From Phaeovulum molybdatiresistens (GTDB lineage: Bacteria > Pseudomonadota > Alphaproteobacteria > Rhodobacterales > Rhodobacteraceae): a stretch of 64,000 nucleotides of DNA. This document shows positions 8,130 to 15,821 of the stretch, piece after piece. The first letter of the stretch is position 1. Every line of letters begins with the position of its first letter. The notes beneath the pieces are model-generated. The model had not been told where the DNA came from. It was given only the letters and a program-made list of their open reading frames with translations, and did not search any database. The stretch spans positions 24,572 through 88,571 of the forward strand of contig NZ_JAMJFX010000014.1 of the NCBI RefSeq assembly GCF_023544865.1. Direction: 5' to 3'. A program made the translations under genes and the position numbers.

Positions 8130-9233
8130 TTAGCCTTTCGTCTTGAAGGTGCGGGCGATCACATCGCCCCAGGATTGGGTGGTAGCCGCCCGCCCGGGCT
8201 GGGCATGCGCAGCGGTAATGTCGGGTGTGGCCTCGACCTTTGCCGCGAGGAGCCGATTGCGGACTTCGTCGAGACCAACGTCCTCCTCGAGGAAGCGCCC
8301 GGCCATCTGCGGCTGGCCTGCCAAGCGGCAAAGGTCGATCACGGCGCGCGCATGGGCGATGGCCTCGGCGCGAATGCCATTTGCATCCAGCGCAGTGTTG
8401 GCGGCGGCAACACTGCTCTCGGACGGGATGGATGGGCGGGTGTTCCCGTCGGAAACACACCCACCTTGCCCGATCGGCGTGGATGGAGCCTCTGCTGGCG
8501 TTGCGGTGTCGGCTGGAGTGATGGTGTCTTTTCCAACATCACTTTCGGGCTCCGCCGTCGGCCTTGCCTTCGTCGTCTGATCCGGATCGACGTCAAAACC
8601 GTTGGAGGCGGCAACGGTTTCCGCGACGGCCTCAAGCAGCAATGGCGGCGCGTTACGGAACCGGCCAATGTCGAAACTGGCAGCAATACGCACCGGCTCT
8701 GCCATCCGCGTCGCGAGGCCCGCCGCGAGCGCGTCCTGCGCATCAAACCAGGTCTCAGCCGTCATCAGCGCCGCGATCTCTTCCTCAGAGCGTCCCGATC
8801 GCCCCGCATAGCCGCGGATCATGCTGCCCGCGATCTTGTCCATGGTCTCGGCCATCTCGCGCATATCGGCGGCCGTGCCCATCACCAGCCCCGAGGGGTC
8901 ATGGATCATCAGGAAAGCGTTCTCGGGCATGACGATTTCGTCGCCCGCCATGGCGATGTAGCTGGCAGCCGAGGCCGCAATGCCGTCGATCCAGACGGTG
9001 ATCGCGCCCTCATGGCGCTGCAGCGCATTGTAGATTGCCACGGCGTCAAAGACCGAGCCGCCGGGACTGTTCAGCCGCAGGTCGATCGCGGCATCGTCCG
9101 GCAGGGCGCCGAGCTCTGCCAGAAAGCCTTTCGCCGTGACGCCATAGGCGCCGATTTCGTCATAGATCAGCACTTCCGTGCGAGCTTTTTGTGCTCCGGG
9201 GGCGCGGGCACGGATCGTATACCAGGATTTCAT
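8130..9233 (-). CDS. S49/ClpP-type head maturation protease (lambda gpC-like), with scaffold-like C-terminus
   Basis: A 367-residue protein. Residues 20-190 form a ClpP/S49 serine protease domain: the substrate loop LNSPGGS (54-60), nucleophile Ser88 in GIAASAASYIAMAGD, and His111 in LMIHDPSG. It cleaves capsid-assembly proteins during head maturation. The remainder is Pro/Thr-rich and then helical (about 290-360), resembling the scaffold part fused to lambda gpC/Nu3. The chosen ATG has AGGAG supplied by the end of the portal gene (CCACAGGAGTAAACGC ATG). An upstream in-frame start at 9299 would extend into the portal gene and is not used. Confidence 0.88.
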   Translation of the reverse strand: MKSWYTIRARAPGAQKARTEVLIYDEIGAYGVTAKGFLAELGALPDDAAIDLRLNSPGGSVFDAVAIYNALQRHEGAITVWIDGIAASAASYIAMAGDEIVMPENAFLMIHDPSGLVMGTAADMREMAETMDKIAGSMIRGYAGRSGRSEEEIAALMTAETWFDAQDALAAGLATRMAEPVRIAASFDIGRFRNAPPLLLEAVAETVAASNGFDVDPDQTTKARPTAEPESDVGKDTITPADTATPAEAPSTPIGQGGCVSDGNTRPSIPSESSVAAANTALDANGIRAEAIAHARAVIDLCRLAGQPQMAGRFLEEDVGLDEVRNRLLAAKVEATPDITAAHAQPGRAATTQSWGDVIARTFKTKG

Positions 9234-9237
9234 GCGT

Positions 9238-10758
9238 TTACTCCTGTGGATTGGCGCGGTCGTTCCCCGCCGTGTCGTCGCCAGCGCCGTCCTCGACACC
9301 GTCGCTGGGGTTAGGGATAGCCGCCGGCGTGGCCCGTGCCCCCTGCGTCTCGCCCGGGCTGGCGCGATAGGTCAGGCCCAGATTTGCGGCGCGCTGCGCG
9401 TCCGCGGCATTCTCGCGATCAACCTCTTCGATGTCGTAGCCCGTAGCCTCGACCACCTTGCGCCGGGACGTCAAACCCGCCTCCATCGCCAGCACCTGCG
9501 CCTGGATGTCTTTCAAGGGATCGACCCAATCCCACCGCGGCGGGATCCATTGCACCGGCCGCGCGATGACAGAATCTGCATCCAGCGCACCCGAGAGCAC
9601 AGCAGTTTCCAGCCAGCGCCGCCAGATCGGACGGCAAAGCTGGTGTGCCATGACCCCATGCTGCAACTGACCAATGCGGCGGCGGAACTCGACGAGTTCT
9701 GCCCGAAGGCTCGAATAATTCGCCTGCCGGACATCGCCGGTGACGAGGTGATACGGCAGACCCAGCGAGGCCGAGACCGCGAGCAGCGTGCGGTATTGGA
9801 ACGCCTCATAGCCCCCGCCCACATCTGCCGGGCTTGAGAACTTCACATCCTCACCCGGCAGCAGCACCTGCATGGTTCCGGGCTCCAAGCTGGCAATGGC
9901 CGCCCCGTCCAAGTCCGCGGCCCCTTCGCCCATCATCGGGTCTTCGGGCGCCGTCTTGGTGATGAAGCCCGCGAACATCGCGGCGGTCTTTTTCCGGTCG
10001 AGTTCCGCATCGTCGTACTGGTCGAGCAGGAAGAGCCGCACCATCGCCGGGGCGATATGCGGCAGACCACGGATCTGGCCCGCATCGATCGGCCGGTAGA
10101 TGTGCAGCACCTCCTCGGCCGGCACGCGCACAGTGTCGGGCACCGCTACGCGTTGGTCCGTGCTGTCGCCCGGATGACGGCGGCGGAAGTGATAGGCCAC
10201 ACGCCGCCCAATCCCGTCGAACTCGATCCCGCATCGGATGCTATTGCCATTCGGATCCGTCTCGGTCTTCTCAAAGGGCAGCATCTCCGACTGCAGAAGC
10301 TGCAACTGCAGCGGCACCAGCAGCCCGTCCTCCGTGCGACGCGGGCGCAAGCGCACAAAACACTCGCCCGCGACAAACATCTCGCGCGCGACCATGGCCT
10401 GCAGGCCGTAGAAATCCGTCAGCCCATCGGCGTCGGCTTCATCGGTCCATGCCAGCCAGAGCTTCTGGACCCGGTCACGCAGCGCCGCATCTGTGATCAG
10501 CGACGACGGCTTGATGCCATCGCCAACGAGATTGGCTGCGAAAGCCTCGCACGCATTGGCGGCATAGCCGTTCGTCACCACCAGTTCACGCGAGCGGGCC
10601 AACAATCGCGGGCCGCCCGAGGCGACCAGCGCATTGATATTCTCAAGCGGCGGGTTCCAGCCCCGCAAGCGGCGCTTGGCCATCGCCCCTTCGAGACGCG
10701 CGCGCATGGCTTCAGGACCGCCGCGCTTGGGGCGGCGGAACAGGTCAAACATCCCCAT
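9238..10758 (-). CDS. Phage portal protein (lambda gpB family)
   Basis: A 506-residue protein with the features of lambda-family portals: an N-terminal FRRPKRGG region, the DQYDDAELDRKKTAAMFAGF helix, and the long helix LRAELVEFRRRIGQLQHGV. Twelve copies form the DNA gateway at one capsid vertex and bind terminase. The C-terminal ~50 residues are Pro/Gly/Asp-rich and probably disordered. It lies six bases after gpW and four bases before the protease start, giving a compact head operon. Confidence 0.9.
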   Translation of the reverse strand: MGMFDLFRRPKRGGPEAMRARLEGAMAKRRLRGWNPPLENINALVASGGPRLLARSRELVVTNGYAANACEAFAANLVGDGIKPSSLITDAALRDRVQKLWLAWTDEADADGLTDFYGLQAMVAREMFVAGECFVRLRPRRTEDGLLVPLQLQLLQSEMLPFEKTETDPNGNSIRCGIEFDGIGRRVAYHFRRRHPGDSTDQRVAVPDTVRVPAEEVLHIYRPIDAGQIRGLPHIAPAMVRLFLLDQYDDAELDRKKTAAMFAGFITKTAPEDPMMGEGAADLDGAAIASLEPGTMQVLLPGEDVKFSSPADVGGGYEAFQYRTLLAVSASLGLPYHLVTGDVRQANYSSLRAELVEFRRRIGQLQHGVMAHQLCRPIWRRWLETAVLSGALDADSVIARPVQWIPPRWDWVDPLKDIQAQVLAMEAGLTSRRKVVEATGYDIEEVDRENAADAQRAANLGLTYRASPGETQGARATPAAIPNPSDGVEDGAGDDTAGNDRANPQE

Positions 10759-10763
10759 CTCTG

Positions 10764-10991
10764 TCAGAGCCCCTTGGCCGTCGTCACGCGCACCTGCCGC
10801 ACGATCCGTCGCCCCTCGGCAGCGGCGATTTCGCGGTCCAGGGCCTCAATGGCGCGGTCGATCTCGGCGACGCTGCGATAGTCCACCGTCTTGCCGTCAT
10901 AGCTGACACGGGCCACGCCTGCGGCGCGCTGTAAAGTCAGGGCCTCCCGGCGGAGTTTCAGTGTCGCCAGATCCGCCATGCCTAAACTCAT
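10764..10991 (-). CDS. Head-tail connector protein (lambda gpW family)
   Basis: A 75-residue protein with the gpW pattern: helix LATLKLRREALTLQRAAG, a short hairpin (VSYDGKTVDYRS) and helix EIDRAIEALDREIAAAEG. gpW stabilises packaged DNA and binds below the portal. The ATG at 10991 overlaps the large terminase stop (ATGA), giving coupling; a second ATG at 10979 behind TTTAGGC is a possible alternative start. Confidence 0.85.
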   Translation of the reverse strand: MSLGMADLATLKLRREALTLQRAAGVARVSYDGKTVDYRSVAEIDRAIEALDREIAAAEGRRIVRQVRVTTAKGL

Positions 10992-12961
10992 CCCATGTAT
11001 ATTGACCGCGCAACGCGGCGCACCTGTGCCTTGCGTACAGATTGCGGGCCTGTGGCAGAGGCCGTGCCCCTGCCATCAGCGACCGCAAACTGCGACGCGA
11101 GTTCTTCCCACCTCGCGTCCGACCAGCGGTCTGCCCCGAGGATCCAAGCGGCCGCGCGGGCATAAACACGACAGTCCAGCGCTTCGTTGCGTTCCCGCAG
11201 CTTCTGCCATTCGAGCTTGGCAAAGCCGCGCTTAGTCTTGACCGTGACCAGTTGTTCGGCCGTCAGTTGCTTCAGCCATTCAGCATCGACCCAGCCCGGC
11301 AGATGAAGAAAGCCAGGAGGAAACCGCTCCCCATCCGACGGGCTGGTGACCTCCGGCGGATCGAGCCGCAGAAAGCGATAGGTCTCGGCCTTGAAGGTCG
11401 ATGTTGCCACCGTCCAGAGCCGCGCCCCGCGGCGCAGGCGCTTGCCGCCTATGGTGGCGTCCACAAAAGTCGGCCCCGTCACAGGGCTTGCACGGTTGAA
11501 ACCCTCCAAGCCCTTGATCGGCGCAACCTGCCCAAAGCCCACTTGCCGCGCCCAAGCGTAGACGGCCGATGTCTCATAGCCGGTGTCGATCGCCAGCCGC
11601 GCGATGGTCATGGACGTGCCGCCGGCGTGGACCCAGGTCCGGCTAAGGAGATCGGTCAGTTTTTGCCAGCACGCCGGATCGCCCGGGCCGCCCTCGATGA
11701 CAATGTGATCGACCAGCCAGCTTTCCAAGCCGCGCCCCCAGGCCCAGACATCGACCTCGATCCGGTCCTTCTGGACGTCGGCCCCGGCCGTCAGGAAGAG
11801 CCCGCCCGCCGGCACCTTGCCCGCGCGCCAATCTTCCTTCAGCCCCTGCAGCCGCTGCCAGTCCGGCGCCTCACCGCTTTCCATCCAGGTCTCGCCGAGC
11901 GAGGTGTTGACGAAGGTCTTCATCGTCTCGTCCCCGCCCGCGCGCGCCGAAAGAAACGCCTTGGCCATGGCTTCGAGCCGCACCCAGGGCGAGTAGATTT
12001 CGTTCAGATGGAAGCCGGCCGTCCCATTAAATGGTGCATCCGCGATCCAGCGCCCCTTGGAGATGGCCGTCCAGCGGGTCTCATCCTTCCAGGCCGCGTC
12101 GCAATCAGCACAGTGGTAGCGCGCGGTTTCGGGGCGATGGCCGCCGGTCTCATCCTTGTCCCATTTGACCTGTCCCCAGGTCAGGATTTGTTCATGACCA
12201 CACGTGGGGCACGGCACCCAATACCGGCGCTGGTCGCTTTCCTCGAAGGCCGCCTCGATCCGGCTGGCACCCTTGTTCGTCGGCGTCGAGACCAGCACAA
12301 TCTTGCGGTTCCAGAACGTCACCGTGCGCTTTTTCGCGAGGTTGACCGGATCGCCCTCGGCCCCCGCGCTGAACGGATATCGGTCCACTTCGTCGCAGAG
12401 CAGCAGCCGGATCGGTCGGCTCGCCAAGCCCGAAGGCGCATTGGCCCCGACGATGGTCAGATGCCCGCCCGGGAACCGCTTGTGGAGGATCTTGTTGTTG
12501 CCGTCCCGCGACCTGGGATCGGCGATCTTGCCCTGCAGGCACGGCGTGTCCCGTGCCATCGGCGAGAAGCGGTCCTTCGACCAGGTTTCGGCATCCCGTT
12601 CGGTCGGCATCACCACCATGATCGGCGCCGGATCGTGGTCGATGTGATAGCCGACCATGTTCAAGATCGACTCCGACTTGCCGATTTGACTGCTCGACAT
12701 GATCACGACGGTTTCGGCCGCCGGATCCGAGATCGCATCCATAATCCCGCGCTGGTATTCGGCGCGGCTCGTGCGCCACTGGCCGGGCTCGGCGCTGGCC
12801 TCAGAGCTCAGCCGGCGGTTCTGATCGGCCCAATCGCTGATCGTCAGGTCCGGCGGCGGCTTCAGAACTGCCAGTGCCTTCGCCACCGTCCGCTTCAGGA
12901 TCGCTGACCCCTGCAAGGTCAAGGTCGGCTTCAAGTTCAATGTCTGGCTGCGCGAGATCAT
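10988..12961 (-). CDS. Terminase large subunit (lambda gpA family)
   Basis: A 657-residue packaging motor and nuclease. The ATPase domain has a Walker A-like SSSQIGKS (89-96) and Walker B LLLCDEVD with Asp190/Glu191. A Cys4 zinc finger follows (CPTC at 251-254 and CADC at 284-287). The nuclease domain starts near TAGADVQKDRIEVDVWAWG with the expected acidic residues. With the small subunit it cuts concatemeric DNA and pumps it through the portal. This start overlaps the small subunit gene by 161 bases, unusual for the pair. A GTG near residue 26 would shorten the overlap, so the N-terminus is uncertain. Confidence 0.92.
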   Translation of the reverse strand: MISRSQTLNLKPTLTLQGSAILKRTVAKALAVLKPPPDLTISDWADQNRRLSSEASAEPGQWRTSRAEYQRGIMDAISDPAAETVVIMSSSQIGKSESILNMVGYHIDHDPAPIMVVMPTERDAETWSKDRFSPMARDTPCLQGKIADPRSRDGNNKILHKRFPGGHLTIVGANAPSGLASRPIRLLLCDEVDRYPFSAGAEGDPVNLAKKRTVTFWNRKIVLVSTPTNKGASRIEAAFEESDQRRYWVPCPTCGHEQILTWGQVKWDKDETGGHRPETARYHCADCDAAWKDETRWTAISKGRWIADAPFNGTAGFHLNEIYSPWVRLEAMAKAFLSARAGGDETMKTFVNTSLGETWMESGEAPDWQRLQGLKEDWRAGKVPAGGLFLTAGADVQKDRIEVDVWAWGRGLESWLVDHIVIEGGPGDPACWQKLTDLLSRTWVHAGGTSMTIARLAIDTGYETSAVYAWARQVGFGQVAPIKGLEGFNRASPVTGPTFVDATIGGKRLRRGARLWTVATSTFKAETYRFLRLDPPEVTSPSDGERFPPGFLHLPGWVDAEWLKQLTAEQLVTVKTKRGFAKLEWQKLRERNEALDCRVYARAAAWILGADRWSDARWEELASQFAVADGRGTASATGPQSVRKAQVRRVARSIYMG

Positions 12962-13397
12962 CGAGCACCTCGCGGATGGCGGCGCGGATCAGGTTCCGGG
13001 TGTCTCCGACGGTTGATTGTTCAAAGGCTTGTGGTGCCAGCCGATCAGGCAGAGCCAGCAGGCGGGTGCGCAAGAGCGCCAACACCGCGATCCAGGCCGC
13101 CTCGATCTGTTCGGCCGCGATCAGAGAACGGCGCTTTTCTTCGGCTTCCATTTCAGCGAGGTCAGCCCGCGCCCGGATGAACCGCGCCCGCTCGGCCGCA
13201 TAGTCTGGCGCACCCGCCTGCGCCTTGAGCGCCTGATCGCGCAGGTAGCGGACATAGCCCCGGACCGATCCGATCAGGTCATACTGGCCGCGATCAGCCT
13301 TTGGGATCACGCCCTCGCGGCTCAGTTGCTGGACCCGCCGTTCTGACAGATCCAGAAGCCGCGCGATCACACCGATGGGCTGAGTCGCTGTCGACAT
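12801..13397 (-). CDS. Terminase small subunit (Nu1-like)
   Basis: A 198-residue DNA-recognition subunit. Residues 7-55 form a winged helix-turn-helix (IGVIARLLDLSERRVQQLS then YDLIGSVRGYVRYLRD) typical of Nu1-type small terminases; a basic coiled coil follows (60-110) and the C-terminus is acidic and Gly/Ser-rich. It should bind the cos or pac site. The ATG at 13397 has GGGGA eight bases upstream; an earlier in-frame start at 13418 is less likely. It is the first late gene of the leftward operon and faces a plus-strand gene at 13511. Confidence 0.85.
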   Translation of the reverse strand: MSTATQPIGVIARLLDLSERRVQQLSREGVIPKADRGQYDLIGSVRGYVRYLRDQALKAQAGAPDYAAERARFIRARADLAEMEAEEKRRSLIAAEQIEAAWIAVLALLRTRLLALPDRLAPQAFEQSTVGDTRNLIRAAIREVLDDLAQPDIELEADLDLAGVSDPEADGGEGTGSSEAAAGPDDQRLGRSEPPAEL

Positions 13398-13510
13398 GAA
13401 GTGATCCCCAGGCCCCAATCAAAGCCATGTAATTGCTGCGATTATACTGGATTAGGCAGCCCGCCAGAGCGAACCTGTGAACATAAAATGACACACCAAC
13501 GGAGCCGACC

Positions 13511-13732
13511 ATGCCCTTGGCTATCACCACCATCCGCATCGACCACGCAACATTGCCCGAGCAGTTTGACCGCAGCCGCCCCGAGACCGTCGCTGCTGCG
13601 CTTGAGGCCGACCTGCGTGATCACGGCATCAAAGCAGAAGCTTCCGACGTGATCTCGCATTTGAAGATCGAACTTCCGACCTCGCAGCTTGCAGCCGCTT
13701 GTACCCTGCTGGCTGACCAGCATCTGATCTAG
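13511..13732 (+). CDS. Small phage protein, unknown function
   Basis: A 73-residue acidic protein with no recognised domain. The ribosome site is good (GGAG, six bases before ATG) and codon use matches the neighbours. It heads a run of five short plus-strand genes (13511-15547) that lie between the two leftward blocks of the prophage. It diverges from the small terminase gene, leaving a 113-base gap that must hold promoters for both directions. Confidence 0.55.
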   Translation: MPLAITTIRIDHATLPEQFDRSRPETVAAALEADLRDHGIKAEASDVISHLKIELPTSQLAAACTLLADQHLI

Positions 13733-13744
13733 CGGAGGACGATT

Positions 13745-14029
13745 ATGAGCACACGCGCGCAGATCGCCATCCAGATCGGGCCCGAGGAATGGGCGCAGAT
13801 CTATGTACACTTCGACGGCTACCCCGCACATATGCTGCCCGCGCTGGCGCACTGGACACTGGAGGAGATCCTCGCCGCCCGCGAAATCCGGCAAGTCACC
13901 GCAGACACCCTCGATTGTTTCGATCCGCCGCGCGCGCCACGGATCCTGCCCCGCCCGACTTGCGAACTTTGCCATCTCTACATCTGGCAGGATGGCGAAT
14001 GGGTAGATGCCACGAACCACATCGCATGA
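13745..14029 (+). CDS. Small phage protein, unknown function
   Basis: A 94-residue protein with a strong GGAGGA ribosome site. The start (MSTRAQIAIQIGPEEWAQIYVHFDGYP) looks like a small beta-fold protein, and a CELCHLYIWQDGEW segment near the C-terminus carries a CxxC. Similar short proteins beginning MSTRAxI are common in phages and mobile elements, but no function is known to me. It follows the previous gene by 12 bases and is probably co-transcribed with it. Confidence 0.6.
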   Translation: MSTRAQIAIQIGPEEWAQIYVHFDGYPAHMLPALAHWTLEEILAAREIRQVTADTLDCFDPPRAPRILPRPTCELCHLYIWQDGEWVDATNHIA

Positions 14030-14131
14030 TTAAAAGCAATCTTATTGCTCTGATTTTGCTACGATAATTGGCGCGTCAGAGCGATGGTCATCGCACGGAA
14101 ACGACGCAACTCACCGAAGGACGCCCCCGCC

Positions 14132-14479
14132 ATGACCAACCCCGCCGCCACCCTGATCGCCGACTTCCGCGCTGCCGCGGACGAAATCGAAGCCCGCCTC
14201 GCGCCAAGCGCCTGCGCCACGATCGCCTCGCACAACTGGATCGTCATCGATGACTTCGGCCCTCTGACCTTCACGCTGACGCCCGAGGGCAAGAAGCACC
14301 GCGCCACCTGCACGGGCCATGGCAGCGCACACAAGGTCAACCGCTTTACCCGCCAAGACGCAGAGCGTCTCGCCGCCGCCTGCAACGCCCGCGCCGTTTT
14401 CTGGGCGGACGCCGCGCGCGAGGAAGCCGCCACGCTCCGCAGCCACATCGCAGCGCTGGAAGCTAGCTGCGCTGCCTGA
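14132..14479 (+). CDS. Hypothetical phage protein
   Basis: A 115-residue protein beginning MTNPAATLIADFRAAADEIE, with a central beta-rich part (LTFTLTPEGKKHRATCTG) and a helical, Ala-rich C-terminus. GAAGGA lies ten bases before the ATG, which favours this start over an in-frame ATG at 14084. I do not recognise the family. It sits in the plus-strand cluster of small accessory genes. Confidence 0.5.
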   Translation: MTNPAATLIADFRAAADEIEARLAPSACATIASHNWIVIDDFGPLTFTLTPEGKKHRATCTGHGSAHKVNRFTRQDAERLAAACNARAVFWADAAREEAATLRSHIAALEASCAA

Positions 14480-14535
14480 CCCCATACCGGGCGGGGCCAA
14501 GCGCCCCGCCAGCCCGCAGTACGAGGATCCCGACC

Positions 14536-14937
14536 ATGACCACGCACGCCTTACTGCCCAGCCGCAACGAGGATTACGGCTTCTTCCGCGCCCTGACCGT
14601 CTGCCCTGAGCGCGACCGCCGCAGTGCGGAAGTCTGGACCCTCGCCTCGCGCATGATCGCTGAAGCCATCCGCGCCGAGAGCGAGGACGAGATGATCGGC
14701 ATCCGCGACTTTCTGGATAGCCGGATAGGGCGGCATTTCGCGGACGATGTGGTCGGCAACATGACCGGCTGTAAGATCGAACTCGAGCCTGCCATCGCCT
14801 CTGCGATCCGCCGCTGGCAGGGCTGGCGCATCGACCGCGCCACAGAACGCTCCGAGGGTATCCCCGCAGGGCTGCCATACCTGACCGGCTGGGTGCAGCA
14901 TTTCGCAGTTGCGGCCGCGATGGCCGAGAGCAACTGA
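14536..14937 (+). CDS. Hypothetical phage protein
   Basis: A 133-residue protein preceded by GAGGAT. It is mostly helical with a RRWQGWRIDRATERSEGIP segment and a C-terminal GWVQHFAVAAAMAE helix. No catalytic or DNA-binding motif is evident. Its length and context fit the small conserved proteins of Rhodobacterales prophages, but I cannot name a family. Confidence 0.5.
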   Translation: MTTHALLPSRNEDYGFFRALTVCPERDRRSAEVWTLASRMIAEAIRAESEDEMIGIRDFLDSRIGRHFADDVVGNMTGCKIELEPAIASAIRRWQGWRIDRATERSEGIPAGLPYLTGWVQHFAVAAAMAESN

Positions 14938-14960
14938 TCTTCCACCACGCAGTTCGGACG

Positions 14961-15020
14961 GCCCGCGTAGGCGGGCTTTCCCCGGTAAAAGCCCCGCATG
15001 TCGCGCGGGCCCAAACCGGG
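14961..15020 (+). promoter_or_regulatory. Structured leader before the DUF3489 gene
   Basis: Two adjacent hairpins precede the ATG at 15029. The first is GCCCGC (14961-14966) pairing with GCGGGC (14971-14976) followed by TTT, which resembles a weak terminator. The second has an outer stem CCCGGT/ACCGGG (14981-14986 with 15015-15020) around an inner stem GCCC/GGGC. The only ribosome-site-like bases (GGGA, 15018-15021) lie in the 3' arm of the second hairpin, so pairing could hide the start. Function is inferred only. Confidence 0.4.
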
Positions 15021-15028
15021 AAAAATTC

Positions 15029-15547
15029 ATGACCAAGATCCAGCTCTCCGAAGCTCAAGCCGTCATCCTGTCCACCGCCTGCGCGCGGGAGGACGGGTCC
15101 ATCTTCCCCGTCACCGCAAACCTCAAGGGGGGCGCAGTCGGTAATGTTTGCAAGAGCCTCCTGAAGCTTGGGCTGATCGAGGAAATCCCCGCCACCGATC
15201 TCAACACCGTTTACAGGCATGACGAGGAGCGCGGGCCAGTGACCCTGCGCGCCACCCCGCTGGCCTACAGTGCCCTCGGGATCACAGACACGCCTGTTGG
15301 CAAACCAGCCGCCGAGCCTGCGCCGAAGGCCATCCATCAGCGCAGCGCCACCAAGCAGGAGGCGCTGATCGAGATGCTGCGCGCCGAGGACGGTGCGACC
15401 ATCGAGGAAATCGGTGCCGCTCTCTTGTGGCGGTCGCACACGGTGAGGGGTGCCATTGCCGGAACGCTGAAGAAAAAGCTCGGCCTCGAGGTGATCTCGG
15501 AGAAGGTTGAGAACCGAGGGCGCGTGTACAAACTTCCCGCTGCCTGA
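15029..15547 (+). CDS. DUF3489-domain protein
   Basis: A 172-residue protein. The N-terminal half (MTKIQLSEAQAVILSTACAR, then SLLKLGLIEEIPA) looks like a winged helix. The C-terminal half (TKQEALIEMLRAEDGATIEE, then SHTVRGAIAGTLKKKLGLEV) is the DUF3489 domain, also winged-helix-like. Such proteins are common in alphaproteobacterial mobile elements and are presumed DNA-binding. The start at MTKIQL is chosen because the upstream in-frame extension runs through the structured leader and has poor coding character. Confidence 0.75.
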   Translation: MTKIQLSEAQAVILSTACAREDGSIFPVTANLKGGAVGNVCKSLLKLGLIEEIPATDLNTVYRHDEERGPVTLRATPLAYSALGITDTPVGKPAAEPAPKAIHQRSATKQEALIEMLRAEDGATIEEIGAALLWRSHTVRGAIAGTLKKKLGLEVISEKVENRGRVYKLPAA

Positions 15548-15567
15548 CCCCAAGCCATAAGCCCAAT

Positions 15568-15593
15568 ACCGCCGACCCGCACGGGGCGGCGGT
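15568..15593. terminator. Possible bidirectional terminator between convergent genes
   Basis: ACCGCC (15568-15573) pairs with GGCGGT (15588-15593), with a further GC-rich inner pairing. It lies between the stop of the plus-strand DUF3489 gene and the stop of the minus-strand DUF7220 gene. There is no clear T tract, so efficiency is doubtful. Confidence 0.35.
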
Positions 15594-15596
15594 TGA

Positions 15597-15821
15597 TCAA
15601 TTATCGCTCCGCACCCGGATCGCCTCGAAGACCCGCCGAAGGGCGAAGGAACGGGCGATCGACACGATGGTGAAGATGACGCCAATCTTCAGGTTCTGGG
15701 CCAGCGTCGTATGCAGCCCGAACATCGGGAATATCAGGATCTGCGTCGAAACCGCGACGCCGTAGCCGACGATCACATTGGCGATGGCCTCGACCAGCGA
15801 CATGAGGCGGGACTGGGTCAT
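15597..15821 (-). CDS. Small membrane protein, DUF7220-like
   Basis: A 74-residue protein with two predicted membrane helices (about residues 8-33 and 42-62). The sequence (SRLMSLVEAIANVIVGYGVAV, trimmed) matches small phage membrane proteins that I associate with DUF7220. Its ATG overlaps the stop of the methyltransferase gene (ATGA at 15821-15818), so it is translationally coupled. A role in lysis or exclusion is possible, but nothing in the sequence shows it. Confidence 0.65.
   Translation of the reverse strand: MTQSRLMSLVEAIANVIVGYGVAVSTQILIFPMFGLHTTLAQNLKIGVIFTIVSIARSFALRRVFEAIRVRSDN

Noticed and set aside
11042..12907. A 621-codon plus-strand frame opposite the large terminase
   Set aside because: Arg/Ala/Gly-rich antisense shadow of a well-supported terminase gene.
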